From contig NC_065875.1 of assembly GCF_933775445.1 (NCBI RefSeq), positions 8,693,001 through 8,757,000 of the forward strand: 64,000 nucleotides of DNA. Direction: 5' to 3'. The stretch comes from Argentina anserina (taxonomy: Eukaryota; Streptophyta; Magnoliopsida; Rosales; Rosaceae). This document shows, piece after piece, positions 50,701 through 61,824 of the stretch. A model generated the notes under the pieces. That model was not told the origin of the DNA and searched no databases. It saw only the letters and a list, made by a program, of their open reading frames with translations. The position numbers and the translations under genes were made by a program. Numbering within the stretch: position 1 is the stretch's first letter; every line of letters starts with the position of its first letter.

Positions 50701-53700
50701 CCTCGGGCCCAAGCCAACCTAATCACTCCGCCTCCATTGATGTCATTACCCTACCTCAATCCACCGATCGTGTTGCCACGATCTCTCCAGTCTCACATAA
50801 TGATGCTCTAGTTCTCCCTGACAGTGTTTCCATTCCGACCCAACCGGCCCAATCTGCACCTTCGCAGACCCGCCGAGCCCAACCTCTCCCCATGACTCAA
50901 TATCACCATCAAACTCCAACACAGATCCCACGCGCCCAGCTTTTTCAAGTCATTCTACATCTTCACCTTCTTCTTCCGCTCCAGCTCCTCCACCATTGCC
51001 CCCCCCCCCCGCCCTGTCATCCTCACCTACAGCCGGCGCCGGTCCACTTCCAATGTTCACGCCGCCGATCCCCATCCTGATCCGGCCCCTGTTCCATCTC
51101 CCATTCTGTCTCCATCTGGCGAAACCCATACCGCCAATCTACAATCGGCCCCTCCTCCGCCGGCTCCCGCTCCTCGTCCTCCCCGTGCTCCACCCGCCCC
51201 ATCTACTCATTCCATGCGTACCAGACTCAAGGACGACATCAACAAGCCAAGAGAACGTCAAGATGGCATTGTAACGTATCCAATCCCTAAAGCTTTGATT
51301 ACTACAATTGAATCTGTGGAACCTACTTGTTATTCCCAGGCCTCCAAACATGCAAAGTGGCGTGATGCTATGGCTGCTGAAATTAATGCCTTGCTGAAAA
51401 ATGAAACATGGTCTCTGGTTCCACCCTCAAAATCTCACCATGTGGTCGGCTGTAAATGGGTCTTCAAAATCAAGCGTAATCCTGATGGTTCTGTTGAGCG
51501 TTATAAAGCTCGGCTCGTCGCCAAAGGCTTTCACCAGCAGCACGGCATTGACTATGACGAAACCTACAGCCCAGTTATCAAACCCGCCACCATTTGTACA
51601 GTCTTATGCCTTGCTGTTTCCCGTCGCTGGCCTCTTCGTCAATTAGACGTCAAAAATGCTTTCTTGCATGGTTTCTTGAATGAAGATGTGTACATGATTC
51701 AACCTCCTGGCTTTGTTGATCAATCACGTCCTCACTATGTCTGTCGTCTTCACAAAGCTCTCTATAGCCTCAAACAAGCTCCTCGCGCTTGGTTTCAGCG
51801 TATGAGTCTCTTTCTCCTATCCATTGGTTTCCGACAAAGTAAGGCAGATTCCTCTTTGTTCATCTTTCAGCAGGGTGTCCACACCATATTCTTTTTGTTG
51901 TATGTGGATGATATTGTAGTTACTGGGAGCAATGATCAACTTTTACAAAGCTTCATTGATGCTTTAGGCCATGGTTTTGATATCAAAGACCTTGGCCCTC
52001 TCCATTACTTCCTTGGTTTACAGGTGACAGGTGATTCCAGAAGTCTCCATATTAATCAACTCAAGTATGCTCATGATCTCCTTGTCAAGCATGATATGCT
52101 GTATTCTAAACCTGCTGCCACCCCCATGTCTGCCAAATCAATCCTCACTGCAACTGATGGAGACTTCTTAATCCTACCATCTTTCGTGAGATGGTAGGTT
52201 CGTTGCAGTACCTCACCATCACTCGCCCTGACATTGCCTTCGTCGTCAACTCCTTGTCTCAGTACATGAGTCAGCCCAGGGCTCCTCATCTTGTAGCAGT
52301 GAAACGTATTCTGCGTTATATCAAGGGCACTCTTGATCAAGGCTTGCATTTTAGTCCACAAACTCAGCCGGTATGGCTCACAGCCTATTCTGATGCCGAT
52401 TGGGCAGGTTGTCAAGATTCTCACCGTTCCACCTCTGGTTATCTGATATTCTTGGGCTCTAATCTCATTTCTTGGTGCTCCAAGAAGCAGCCAACTATTG
52501 CCCGCTCCAGTGCCGAGTCAGAATACCGATCCCTTGCTCATGCTAGTTCCGAAACCACATGGTTAGGCTATTTGTTGTATGAACTTGGGGCTAAAGTACA
52601 CTTTCCTATTCTTCTCTACTGTGACAATCTCAATGCCACATACATGGCTTCCAATCCCGTATTCCATGCTCGAACCAAACACATCGATCTTGATTATCAT
52701 TTTGTTCGAGAGAAAGTAGCTCTTGGCAGCCACCGTGTGTGCTTCATCCCTTCACAGGACCAACCAGCTGATCTTCTCACCAAGCCTCTCCTCAAGCAAA
52801 AACATCTTTTCCATGCTTGCAAACTTATCCGTGCAGGCCCGCAACGTTTGAGGGGAGATATTAGAGTGATTCCCTCTGATTCCCAAATCAAGAGTGATTC
52901 ACCTCTCCTAATTGAATCCTGATTATATGCAATCAACATTAATGTATTTATCTAAGTTTAGGAATGTCAATCATTCAGTTAGGAATGTCAATCATCTCAG
53001 TTAGGAATGTTATTCATTGTAATTATATTTGCAGCACTATATATGTGTATCAAATGTATTCATTCAGATCAATGGAAATCATTTTCTACAGGTACAAAGT
53101 CTGCACTACGCACCAAACTTGAAATTCTCACTTATACATCAGAGAACTAATCAAGAATAGAGATTCAATGCAGAAAAGGGGATTTATTTTTTTCCTTTTT
53201 TTTTCCTGTTATTGGTTCCCAGACATCCTCCAAATCCATTTTCCTTACCTCAGATTGAACCTAGCGTCTTCTGCCTAACTAAGATACAAAAAAACAATTT
53301 TGGGACCCATCCATCTTTGCTAACCCGCCCCTGGTTGGTGTAACTCCAGCTCCTATGAAACTAAGAACAAAAGACACGCCTAATTACTGACCAAGTAGAT
53401 GATAAATTTTCAAACAAACAGAACTCAACTGGCTTTTTAAAAATTTGAGCTAGAATGAACAGGTAGATGTCATCTGATCAATACTGTATGTCACATGTGG
53501 TGTAGTACATTGTCAATAAACCAGTGGACAAAATCTAAATGGCTCACCTTTTAACCCCTGCAGGTGCAACATTATGAAGTACACCATGATGTGCTGGATC
53601 TAGTGCATCAGTAACAGAGTCGGGTATAATTGATCCAAGAAAACTTCCCGATCTCTTGCTCCTGCTAAGAAAGAGAGATAACACGACTTTTGCAAATTCT

Positions 53701-56557
53701 GTGTATGGTTGAGAAATGTACAGAACAAAAAAAACAAAACAAAAGTAAACAAAAGGATCAAAAGCACTACATGGAAGCTCATGAACATAAAAAAAAAATT
53801 TAAAGGTTTTGTAGCAGACTAGGGAAACACTGTCACTATGATAACACAATTTACCTTTACAAGAAGTTTGCTTATGTTTATTATTGGCCGACTAAAGATG
53901 CAACAAACTAAGTGTACACCATGAAGTATGAATACATTTTCAAGGCATTGATTTTATAAACATATTCTTCTCATATTAGTGATGGTTCTAGCAAGTATTG
54001 AGGAACCTGACGAAGTATTGACCCATTAGCATAATTTGGAACTGGCGAGGGACATACGGGCAACATATATCACATTGGCACAATAAACCTGGTCCATAAG
54101 TATAAATTTGCAGATTTAATAGGACATATGCACACCATTAACACGATAAGATAGGTAGTAAAGCTGGCATTATGTGCTGTCCCAAAGAGGAATGTCTATA
54201 TGCAGTGAGAATTCCTCACCTCTGGTTACCAGAAAACGCCAGAGAGAAAGCATGAACAGAACCTGATGAACTTGTGCCCACGAGAATATCTGGCAGTTGT
54301 GTAGATGGGGCAAATGATAAGGAGAATATACTTGATTGATATGTCCCTCTCCGAAAGCTATAAGACTGCAAAAAAATGAATTGGTGAGTTGCATTCTTTT
54401 GTAGGATATGGGAGTCGGATAGTGGTAGTGCCATCAATTGCTTCATATAACTACATATGGGTAAGGGAAAAGAGATAATGATTAATACAATTGGTTCGTC
54501 AGCAAGGGTGCATGATGCACCAATACAACAGCCACTGATTACAAGTGAAGACCTGTGTTTGGTATCCATTGTATATGATAAACTCATATAAGTATCCATG
54601 TATGTACCAGTTTCTTTTCTCAAAACCTACTAAACCAGAGCCTAACATTAGACAAGCATCAGACATCCTGACTACAATTGATACAGGAGTTTAAATGACT
54701 ATTAGAAGCTTCCTCGTCCATTAAGTGGAACCTATGTTTAATGCTATATGACTTATATCATTGGAATCAGGAGGGTGACTAAAAGAAGACATCATGTCAA
54801 AGAAACTAGCTTTTCTTCATTCATAAGATAGGACGACCGATATGAGAATATTAACTATTGCCCCAAGCTATGCCATTGACATTTATGTTATGCCTTCAAT
54901 TTTAATCATCGTATTTAGATAGGTTAGCATTCTTCACCTTTGTTGCTTCAGAGACTAGATGGACTCTGATAATGGTTCCCTGTTCAGATGCTGTTGCTAT
55001 GTATGTTCCATTGGAAGAAAGTGCAATTGCAGCAAGTGGGGATCTATGAGCATCAATCTGTAATTAAATATAAGAAGATAAATCAAAAGATATTATCAAG
55101 AGAGAATTACAGTTTGCTCCATTTGGGATATACTGAATGAATCTATCCTTTGTAACAAATTATAATAATGAAATTGAAAATTGAAAGTTGAACAAGAATA
55201 ATTCTTAAGCAGCTGTAAAGTATCCTAACTCTCAAGGCTTTGAGCAAGGGAAAAACTTCAAGGGTGGCATGAAGTTTAGGTGAATGCTTTTTTTATTTTA
55301 GAATTTCTGAAATCTTTCGTTGTTGTTTGTGTTTGGTAAAAGGCATACTTCCTAGCAAAGAAGTACGATGTCAAGCATAAGAACAAAAAGTCGACATTCA
55401 CTTTTGAAAGCATATCTAGAAGGGTATGAGTCAAGGTACCTCAACAGAATGAGATAGTATCATATATATTTTATGAACTTTTTGTAATGTACAAGAAGAA
55501 AAAGGAACTATTCTATGCCAGAACCTCACAATGTAAATGCAGGTCCATGACACTGTACAACAACACGGATCCTTTGGAGACGCTGGCAGGAAGAGCCAAG
55601 AAACAACCATCCAAACTTGGGGAAAAAGAACAAAGCCCTGAGAAGAAGAAATAAACTAGGGTTATTCAAAGAAAGACACCTTCCCGTTCACTGATAAAGA
55701 ATGTAATGCCACACAGTTTCACCTTTTATATTTGATACGGTGTCAATAGTGTCCAAGATTGCAAGACTATTTATGTCATATACATACGTTTTGTCCTGTA
55801 AGATGACAACAAGTCTGCACTTGCCAAGAAAACATGAAATCATCAACGCGGTACACAAGAAACCAAGTCCATTCAATGAAAAATGACAGTTCATTAACAT
55901 AACAATGCCGACAGCTTTAGGCCAATACAAAGGACATTATGAAAAGAGATTGTTAGCACAAAAAAAGGGTTACCTTTTCCTATTCATACGAACCGCAAGT
56001 ATGGAGGTCAAAAAATTCAACTCCCGAAGAGCAGCTCCAGTTGTTTTATTGAACAAACAGAGACGACGAGGGGATAAAGATGGCTGTACATTGCAATGAG
56101 AATGTCAGATGATAATGCATAAGCAAAACGCACATCACTGATCATTAAAAGAAATCGAAACTAAATAAGAAATACCTCTTCCCCAGCTCCAACAATGGCA
56201 AGCAGACTAGAGCTAAACAGCATTTCAACAATAATGAAGGCTCCAACAGCTAACCAAAAAACAAAACGAACAAGAGTGTAAATTCGATTTTTTACACCGC
56301 AGTAAAAAGAAAGTGGGTAAATAAAGGAGTTGGATGAGTTACCTCGTTCATATAAGAGTCTGCCCGTGTTGGAATCGAAGACTTTGAAGCCGTGCTTTGT
56401 GCCTACGGCAAAGCAACTGCCGGGATTCGAAAGAATTTTGGTTAACGATTTATCACAAGATTGAGGGGAGGATTCTGGAAAGGACAGTTTACCTGGAGTC
56501 TTGGTTGAAGGAAGCGCAGAGGATTGGGTAGGAGGAAGAAGAGGACTGATTCGCCAT
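47704..56557 (-). CDS. ATG18b: Autophagy-related protein 18b-like (PROPPIN, WD40)
   Basis: PI3P-binding seven-bladed propeller that acts on autophagosome membranes with ATG2/ATG9. Eleven exons, GT-AG and in phase: 56557-56493, 56416-56343, 56249-56176, 56083-55974, 55814-55723, 55637-55525, 55057-54938, 54365-54220, 53664-53548, 48410-48345 and 47845-47704, giving 372 aa. The start [20 protein letters not shown] is typical of the 18b branch. The lipid-binding FRRG motif is intact at 220-223 (SYSFRRGTY). The blocks [39 protein letters not shown] and [19 protein letters not shown] are family hallmarks. The protein ends [20 protein letters not shown]. Intron 9 (53547-48411, 5.1 kb) holds a complete copia element on the opposite strand, so the last two exons lie 5 kb from the rest. 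Codon frame is intact, so the gene is probably functional if the intron is spliced. Confidence 0.94.
48772..49005 (+). repeat. 5' LTR of the young copia element
   Basis: 234 bp; contains an internal direct repeat, gttaggaatgtcaatcatct, and the run gcactatatatgtgtatc as a possible TATA region. Near identical to 52859-53090. Confidence 0.93.
49048..52922 (+). pseudogene. Copia gag-pol remnant with several frameshifts
   Basis: Domains in order: a gag zinc knuckle C-x2-C-x4-H-x4-C near 49275 (no UBN2 domain before it); protease [11 protein letters not shown] near 49384; GAG-pre-integrase and integrase with [23 protein letters not shown] and [14 protein letters not shown] (49770-50490); RT with [24 protein letters not shown] and the catalytic YVDDI near 51901; and RNase H with YSDADWAG and [11 protein letters not shown] up to the 3' LTR. 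Frame changes occur near 49790, 50030, 50470, 50940-51210 and 52175. Each domain is well conserved, so the breaks are few and recent or were inherited from a defective parent moved in trans. Confidence 0.9.
52859..53090 (+). repeat. 3' LTR of the young copia element
   Basis: 232 bp, near identical to the 5' LTR and followed by the ggtac target duplication. Confidence 0.93.
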
Positions 56558-56927
56558 TAGCTGAGGACGTCGGAGCTTCCGACCTCCTCTCCAGTCCAAA
56601 TTCCACGCTGAAGAGTGTTTTGACAGGAATCAACTTGCGTACGTCGTGTCGTTTCGGTGGGTGTATTGTTCTTTTCTTTTTCTTTTTTCTTTCTTTTTTT
56701 AAATAAATAAAAGAAGTGGCCGAGGGAAGTAGATATTCAATTGGTTGCTTCATGTAAACGCCATATCGGATCAGACCAAAAAACCCCATATCGAGGGTTA
56801 ATTTTCTCAAAGTCTTACAGGACGATACATAGTCCAAAAAAAAATGCTTTGAGGGAGAAAAAATTGGGGTCACAGTTCCTGTCCCGCGGTGTCGGGCGGG
56901 GCTTGTTGGCCTTGTGTGGGTTTGTGC

Positions 56928-58063
56928 CTATGTTGCATGGACACGGACATGGACACGGCGACACGACACGGCGCGACACGGCGACACGGTAAATCTCAAA
57001 AACTCATCTTTCGACACGGCTCCGACACGGTAAATAAAAAATATTTATATATAATTTGATATATAAAATAAATTAACAATACTATTATAAAGTTGTAAAA
57101 TCTATCAATTACATAACAATGTTTAAGAAATAACATCAAATAGTCAAAATGCAAGTGATAAAACTAGCCAATTATATATGAACCTAGTAAATCTTCTCAT
57201 ATTTCCAAAGAGGAGCACTTAAATTTCCCACCTCAGTTGTACTACTAACACTACGTTCGGACGATGGTTCCGTTGATGCTGCACTTGAACTCATCCTATT
57301 AAAGTATTCATCAATTCAATCATCACATCTAATTACTTCGACTTGAGCTATCAAACACTAGTACACTACCCAATTGAGCTATCAAACACTACCCATTAAA
57401 ATCATATCAACAGTTCAACAATCAACACCCATTCAATAATCTAAACTTTTAAAAAAAATTGAATTACCTTACGCAGGCAGAGGCTGGGAGCTTGAGGCTG
57501 AGGCTGAGGCTGAGGGAGGCTGAGGCAGGGAGCAGGGAGCATGGGGAGGGAACAGGGGCTGGGGCAGGAGGCAGGAGGTAGGAGGCAGGGGTTGGGGCAT
57601 GAGGCTGGGGCTGAGGCTAGGGCTAGGGCTGGGGCTGGGGCTGGGGCTGGGGCAGGAGGCAGGAGGCAGGGGCTGGGGCTGGGGCTGGAGGCAGGAGGCA
57701 GGGGCTGGGGCTGGGGCTGGAGGCAGGGGCTGGGCAGGGGCTGGGGCTGGAGGTAGGAGGTTGGAGGAGGCAGGGGCTGGGGCTGGAGGTTGAGGCAGAG
57801 GGCAGAGGCTGAGGCTGAGGGAGAAAGGAGATGCAAGGGGAAAGCCAGCAAGGAAGGAGAAGGAGAAAACCAGAAGAGAAGCAGAACAGCTGAGAGAGTT
57901 TTTTAGGTTTCAACGTGTCGGTCAACGTGTCCAACAGTCAACTTTTTCCGATACGCCACGTGGCGTGTCCGATACGGCAAAAAGGCGTATCGTGTCGTAT
58001 CGGCGTGTCGAGACGTGTCGGACACAGCGACACGCCTCTGCCTGCCGTATCCGTGCAACATAG
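56928..58063. mobile_element. Non-autonomous hAT element with 8-bp target duplication
   Basis: The ends ctatgttgcatggacacgg and ccgtatccgtgcaacatag are inverted repeats with two mismatches. The flanks are a perfect 8-bp duplication, gtttgtgc, at 56920-56927 and 58064-58071. The subterminal zones are filled with gacacgg/cgtgtc motifs (about 56940-57030 and 57915-58040). The interior is 0.9 kb of AT-rich DNA plus a G-rich minisatellite; no transposase is present. Confidence 0.93.
57470..57815 (+). repeat. G-rich minisatellite, ggggct/ggaggca units
   Basis: Runs of ggggct and ggctga hexamers alternate with ggcagga units. At 57606-57660 and 57670-57725 consecutive ggggct copies give many G3-G4 blocks with 2-base spacers, matching the G-quadruplex consensus on the plus strand. 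The long open frames across it on both strands (Pro/Gln/Ala or Gly/Ala/Arg) follow from a 6-base period without stops and are not evidence for a gene. Confidence 0.9.
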
Positions 58064-58071
58064 GTTTGTGC

Positions 58072-58992
58072 TATGTCGGGATGACTCGATTGGTTGTCTT
58101 GATCGTATCAAGGAGTTTTTGGTGGTGGTTTGCGGGATAAGGAACAATGTGACAGCGGCTTGGATTTGGTATGCTCGGAGTTGGACATCTACCTCGGAGA
58201 TCTGGTGGCTGCTGGGTGGGGATGGTTTCGTGGTGGTGCAATGTTTCTTTGATCGGGTTTCTTCGATCTGGATCTTGTCTCTTAGATCGGATCTAGATTG
58301 GACGCTCAGTGGTGATGGTGTTGTTAAGGGGGATTGTGTGTTGGGAGTGATGGACCGGCCCTGTAGGTTTGACAGTGGTGTGGTGAGTCGGTGACGATGG
58401 CTGGCAATGGCGTGTGTCAGGTTTGGCTGACGGCGGCTTTCTTCCTTTTTTCCCACATCGATGTCTCGGCCTAGGCTTTGTTTGGGGCTTGTTATTATTT
58501 GTTTTCTGCTTGTTTTTTTATAGTTTAATGTTTGTTATAATAATTCCATGTCGTAGTTTGATAGGGAGAAGTGGGCTTTGTTTTAAATGCTACACTCAGC
58601 TTGTTATGTTTACCCTAGTGAGGTTGCGAGTTGCTTGTTTGGTCAAATGGTCGCAGCCTCCTAGTGGTAAGATGAAACTTGGTGTCACTTGGTATATGTT
58701 TCCATTGGCAATATAATGGGAAAGCTGATAAACACAGTATCTTATGGCTCTACATGAGCATTATCTTTCCGGTATGTCGCCGAAATTGTAAAGCAAACAG
58801 AGTTATCAATGTTACAATCCTTTTCTAAATTGTGTTTGTTAGGATGCATAGGTTATGTCGAGAGATCTGGTATTATTTTAAAGTGTTCTTGCAGTATGAG
58901 GTTTAAGCTCAATGCCCCCCCCCCCTCATTGTATTCTGCAGTTTCATTAATGGTTACGTTTTGAGGGCAGCCGTCCATTTCAAAAAAAAAAA
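58072..58992 (+). mobile_element. LINE-like 3' tail with poly(A)
   Basis: A GT-rich, poorly coding stretch ends in agccgtccatttc followed by an A11-12 tract at about 58980-58991, in the manner of a truncated LINE 3' UTR. The upstream part probably continues before the hAT insertion (about 56880-56919). No reverse transcriptase is visible and no target duplication could be fixed, so the assignment is tentative. Confidence 0.4.
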
Positions 58993-59069
58993 ACTCCATA
59001 TCGGAGATGGCCAGAATACGTTGTTGACGTCAATATGGTGTACATGTCATTTCATTTATCTGATACATT

Positions 59070-59870
59070 TGTAGACACATGAAATTTAATGAAGTAAATT
59101 ATCTTCGTTAAATAATTAAATCGACCAAGAGCACGACAAAATTGCACACGTGGCCAAAAGTCAACAAAGTTAGTGCGGATCTGAATAAAACTCGTGTCAG
59201 CACATCAACGGATGATCGTAATCGAAGCTACGTAATCCCGACGTAAATCGAAAAAATTGAATGTCATTGACGATTCGAAATGGTAATCGGACATTTGATT
59301 AAATTAATAAATTCCTTAACGGTTATAATTAAGTCAATTATTTTCTGTTTAATTTAGTTATGATAATAACTAATTTTAAATTAATCGGAAAATACATATT
59401 AATTTAATTATACAATTAAAGAAATTTATTGATTTAGTGTCATTAAATATTCTACAAAATAGAAACTTTGACACTATAAATACCCCTTCAACATGAAGAC
59501 AGGGGACTGGAGAAGAAGAGAGAAAATCACTTGAGCAAGATCACTCTCGACAAATCCCGAAGTCTCTCAAGTCCACGAAGATCATCAAGTCCACGAAGAT
59601 CATCAAATCCACTAATAATCATCAAGCCACCAAATCGCTCGTTCTTTATCAAATCCAAATTCAAACTCAAGTCCATGAAGAATCGTCAAGCCACCAAATC
59701 GCTCATTCTTCATCAAATCTAAATCCAAATCAAACTCAAATTATCAAGATCAAGTGCACGTCACCCTTGAACCAAGTCATATACGGAGATAGAATCAGAG
59801 GAGTTCACAAATATTGTAACTCTGCGCTTGATATTCAATAAATCACATTTTATTTGTACACGTGTCTGCA
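59070..59870 (+). mobile_element. LTR (solo or isolated), about 800 bp
   Basis: It starts tgtagacacatg and ends cacgtgtctgca, a 12-bp inverted pair with two mismatches and TG…CA ends. Inside lie a clear TATA box (actataaatacccc, near 59471), about 25-40 bp before a GA-rich leader, and an aataaa signal near 59836. Tandem cacgaagatcatcaagtc units occur at 59573-59610. No matching second LTR or target duplication was found. Confidence 0.65.
59471..59485 (+). promoter_or_regulatory. TATA box of the isolated LTR
   Basis: actataaatacccc lies in the middle of the LTR, the usual place of the retrotransposon promoter between U3 and R, and is followed by a GA-rich region. Activity is unknown. Confidence 0.55.
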
Positions 59871-59927
59871 TTCTTGCTTATTTTCAGATTATTGTTCTAT
59901 AATATTATACGCTTCTGATAACGGACA

Positions 59928-60482
59928 ATTTAGTACCTGAAGTTCTCATTTGTAAGCCATTTTGGTACCTCTATCAATTTTGATCATATCTTTAGGGTTA
60001 TTTTCGTCATTTTAGCCCTAAACTCATAAAATTCACATTTTTCTTCATTTCTTCCTATAATTATGGCCTCCTTGAAGATAATTAAATTGACATATCTACT
60101 TCACTTAGTATCTACTTCGCATATATCAAAAATAATTTTTTTTCTTAATATACTTATTGTATCCTAATTATTTTTTGCAAAGGAAATAAATTGCATTTAT
60201 GCAATTGTAATTTTTTATTAAAATATATTTTTTAAATGACTTATAATTAAAATTAATTTAGATTGATAGCTATATTATGAAAAATTATATACGTAAATCA
60301 TCACAGATACTAAGTGAATGAGTAATTAAATTTTTAGTGATAATTTAGAGGCAATTTGAAGGTATTATGAAAAAATGAAGTAAAGTAGAGATACGATGAC
60401 GGAAATAACCATGTATGGTCAAAATTGACATAAGTACCAAAATGGCCTAAATTTGAGAACTTTAGGTACCAAATTGTCCGTT
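59928..60482. mobile_element. MITE with inverted repeats of about 85 bp
   Basis: The left arm aacggacaatttagtacctg and the right arm inverse aacggacaatttggtaccta continue as inverted repeats through gccattttggtac and caattttga to about 85 bp. The centre is AT-rich and non-coding. Long TIRs suggest a Mutator-like origin, but no target duplication could be seen at these borders. Confidence 0.8.
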
Positions 60483-60548
60483 TTCATACATCAAATACTA
60501 AATTGTCCAAGTAGCCAAACATCAGGTACCATAGGAGGAATTTACCCA

Positions 60549-61206
60549 AGAAATAAACTCTGGTTATTCAAAGAAAGACACCTTCCGGTTCACTGATAAA
60601 GAATGTAATGCCAATATGCCACCCAGTTTCACCTTTATATTTGATACGGTATCAATAGTGTCCAAGATTGCAAGACTATTTATGTTATACATACGTTTTG
60701 TCCTGTAAGATGACAACAAGTCTGCACTTGCCAAGAAAACATGAAATCATCAACGCGGTACAAAAGAAACCAAGTTCATTCAATGACAAATAATGGCATT
60801 ACATGATTGACAGATGAAAGTTCATTAACATAAAAATGCTGACAGCTTTAGGCCAATACAAAGGATATTATTAAAAGAAATTGTTAGCAAAAACATCACT
60901 GCTAGTACAAAAAATGGATTATCTTTTCCTATTCATACGAACCGCAAGTATGGAGGTCAAGAAATTCAACTCTCGAAGAGCAGTTCCAGTTGTTTTATTT
61001 AACAAACAGAGACGACGAGGGGATAAAGATGGCTGTTCATGGCAATGAGAATGTCAGATGATGATGTACAAACAAAACACACATCACTGATCACTAAAAG
61101 AAATTGAAACTAAATAAGAATCACCTCTTCACCAGCTCCATCAATGGCAAGAAAACTAGAGTTAAACAGCATTTCAACAATAATGAAAGCTCCAACAGCT
61201 ACCCAG
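60549..61206 (-). pseudogene. Partial duplicate of ATG18b exons 3-5
   Basis: The segment matches 55643-56258 of ATG18b, introns included, so it arose by DNA duplication and not through mRNA. The exon 3 copy reads MLFNSSFLAIDGAGEE, and the exon 4 copy stays open. The exon 5 copy has lost 2 bases in the TYVYD codons (near 60690), giving a stop. Similarity ends sharply at both sides (common aagaaataaact at the left, gctccaacagct at the right). It lacks exons 1-2 and 6-11. Confidence 0.9.
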
Positions 61207-61215
61207 AAAAGGTGT

Positions 61216-61824
61216 CCGAGGGTAACTCTAATATGAAACACGTGCACATTTGCATCTCTTGGTGCCATAGACAAACAAGGTAGATATGCAAGTCTGCTGC
61301 TACTGTCGATCACAAGAATGAATAGCAAGAGGAGAACCATTCAACAGTGAACAATCCAATTCTCATCCTCAAAGCCTTGAGTATTATCAACGCCAAGTTA
61401 TGGAGTCTCTTCCAAAAAGTATTTTCTTCTATTGTCTATGCATGCACTGTTAATAAAGGCAAGCATGAAATCTGTATGAATGCCATATGGTTTGTAGCTG
61501 GAAGGTAGAGGCATAAACAAATCCTGCTCATCCTTCAGGATCAACGCCAGCAAGAGTTCGCAGAAGATTATTGTGATCTGCTGCATGCCAAGTTAGAGTT
61601 CAGTAGCAGAATACAAGAGCAAGAGCCTCACAATAGATGTCATCAGCAAAATCAGAACAGCCACACTGAATTATGTACTGAACGAGTCCTCATCTTCATA
61701 GTATGATACTTCATCAAACTCGAGTTATATATGTGCTTGGAACACATGCAAAACGGAATATCATGGCCATGACACCTCCTAGTTGCAAATTTTGATAGCT
61801 ATGCATCATTAGAGTTACCCTCGG
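61216..61824. repeat. 609-bp segment bounded by a perfect 17-bp inverted repeat
   Basis: ccgagggtaactctaat at 61216-61232 is the exact reverse complement of 61808-61824. Between them the minus strand holds short coding-like runs (DFADDIYCEALALVF near 61640; EFDEVSYYEDED near 61710) that would need a 1-base shift to join and end in stops. The family is not recognised. It may be a broken exon or a small element. Confidence 0.5.

Larger units (their letters stand above)
48772..53090 (+). mobile_element. Young Ty1/copia retrotransposon in ATG18b intron 9
   Basis: The LTRs at 48772-49005 (234 bp) and 52859-53090 (232 bp) begin tattagagtg and end ttctaca. They differ only by a few bases (a short indel near catctcag, one A/G change, one T indel). 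The flanking 5-bp target duplication ggtac is perfect (48767-48771 and 53091-53095). The primer binding site tggtatcagtag (49006-49017) follows the 5' LTR, and the purine tract ttgaggggaga precedes the 3' LTR. It is antisense to ATG18b. The internal 3.85 kb encodes protease, integrase, RT and RNase H in broken frames; most of gag is missing. Confidence 0.95.

Noticed and set aside
57441..57851. Pro/Gln/Ala-rich open frame of 136 codons on the minus strand
   Set aside because: It spans the G-rich minisatellite; a 6-base period without stops keeps several frames open on both strands. It lies inside a non-autonomous hAT element and resembles no protein.
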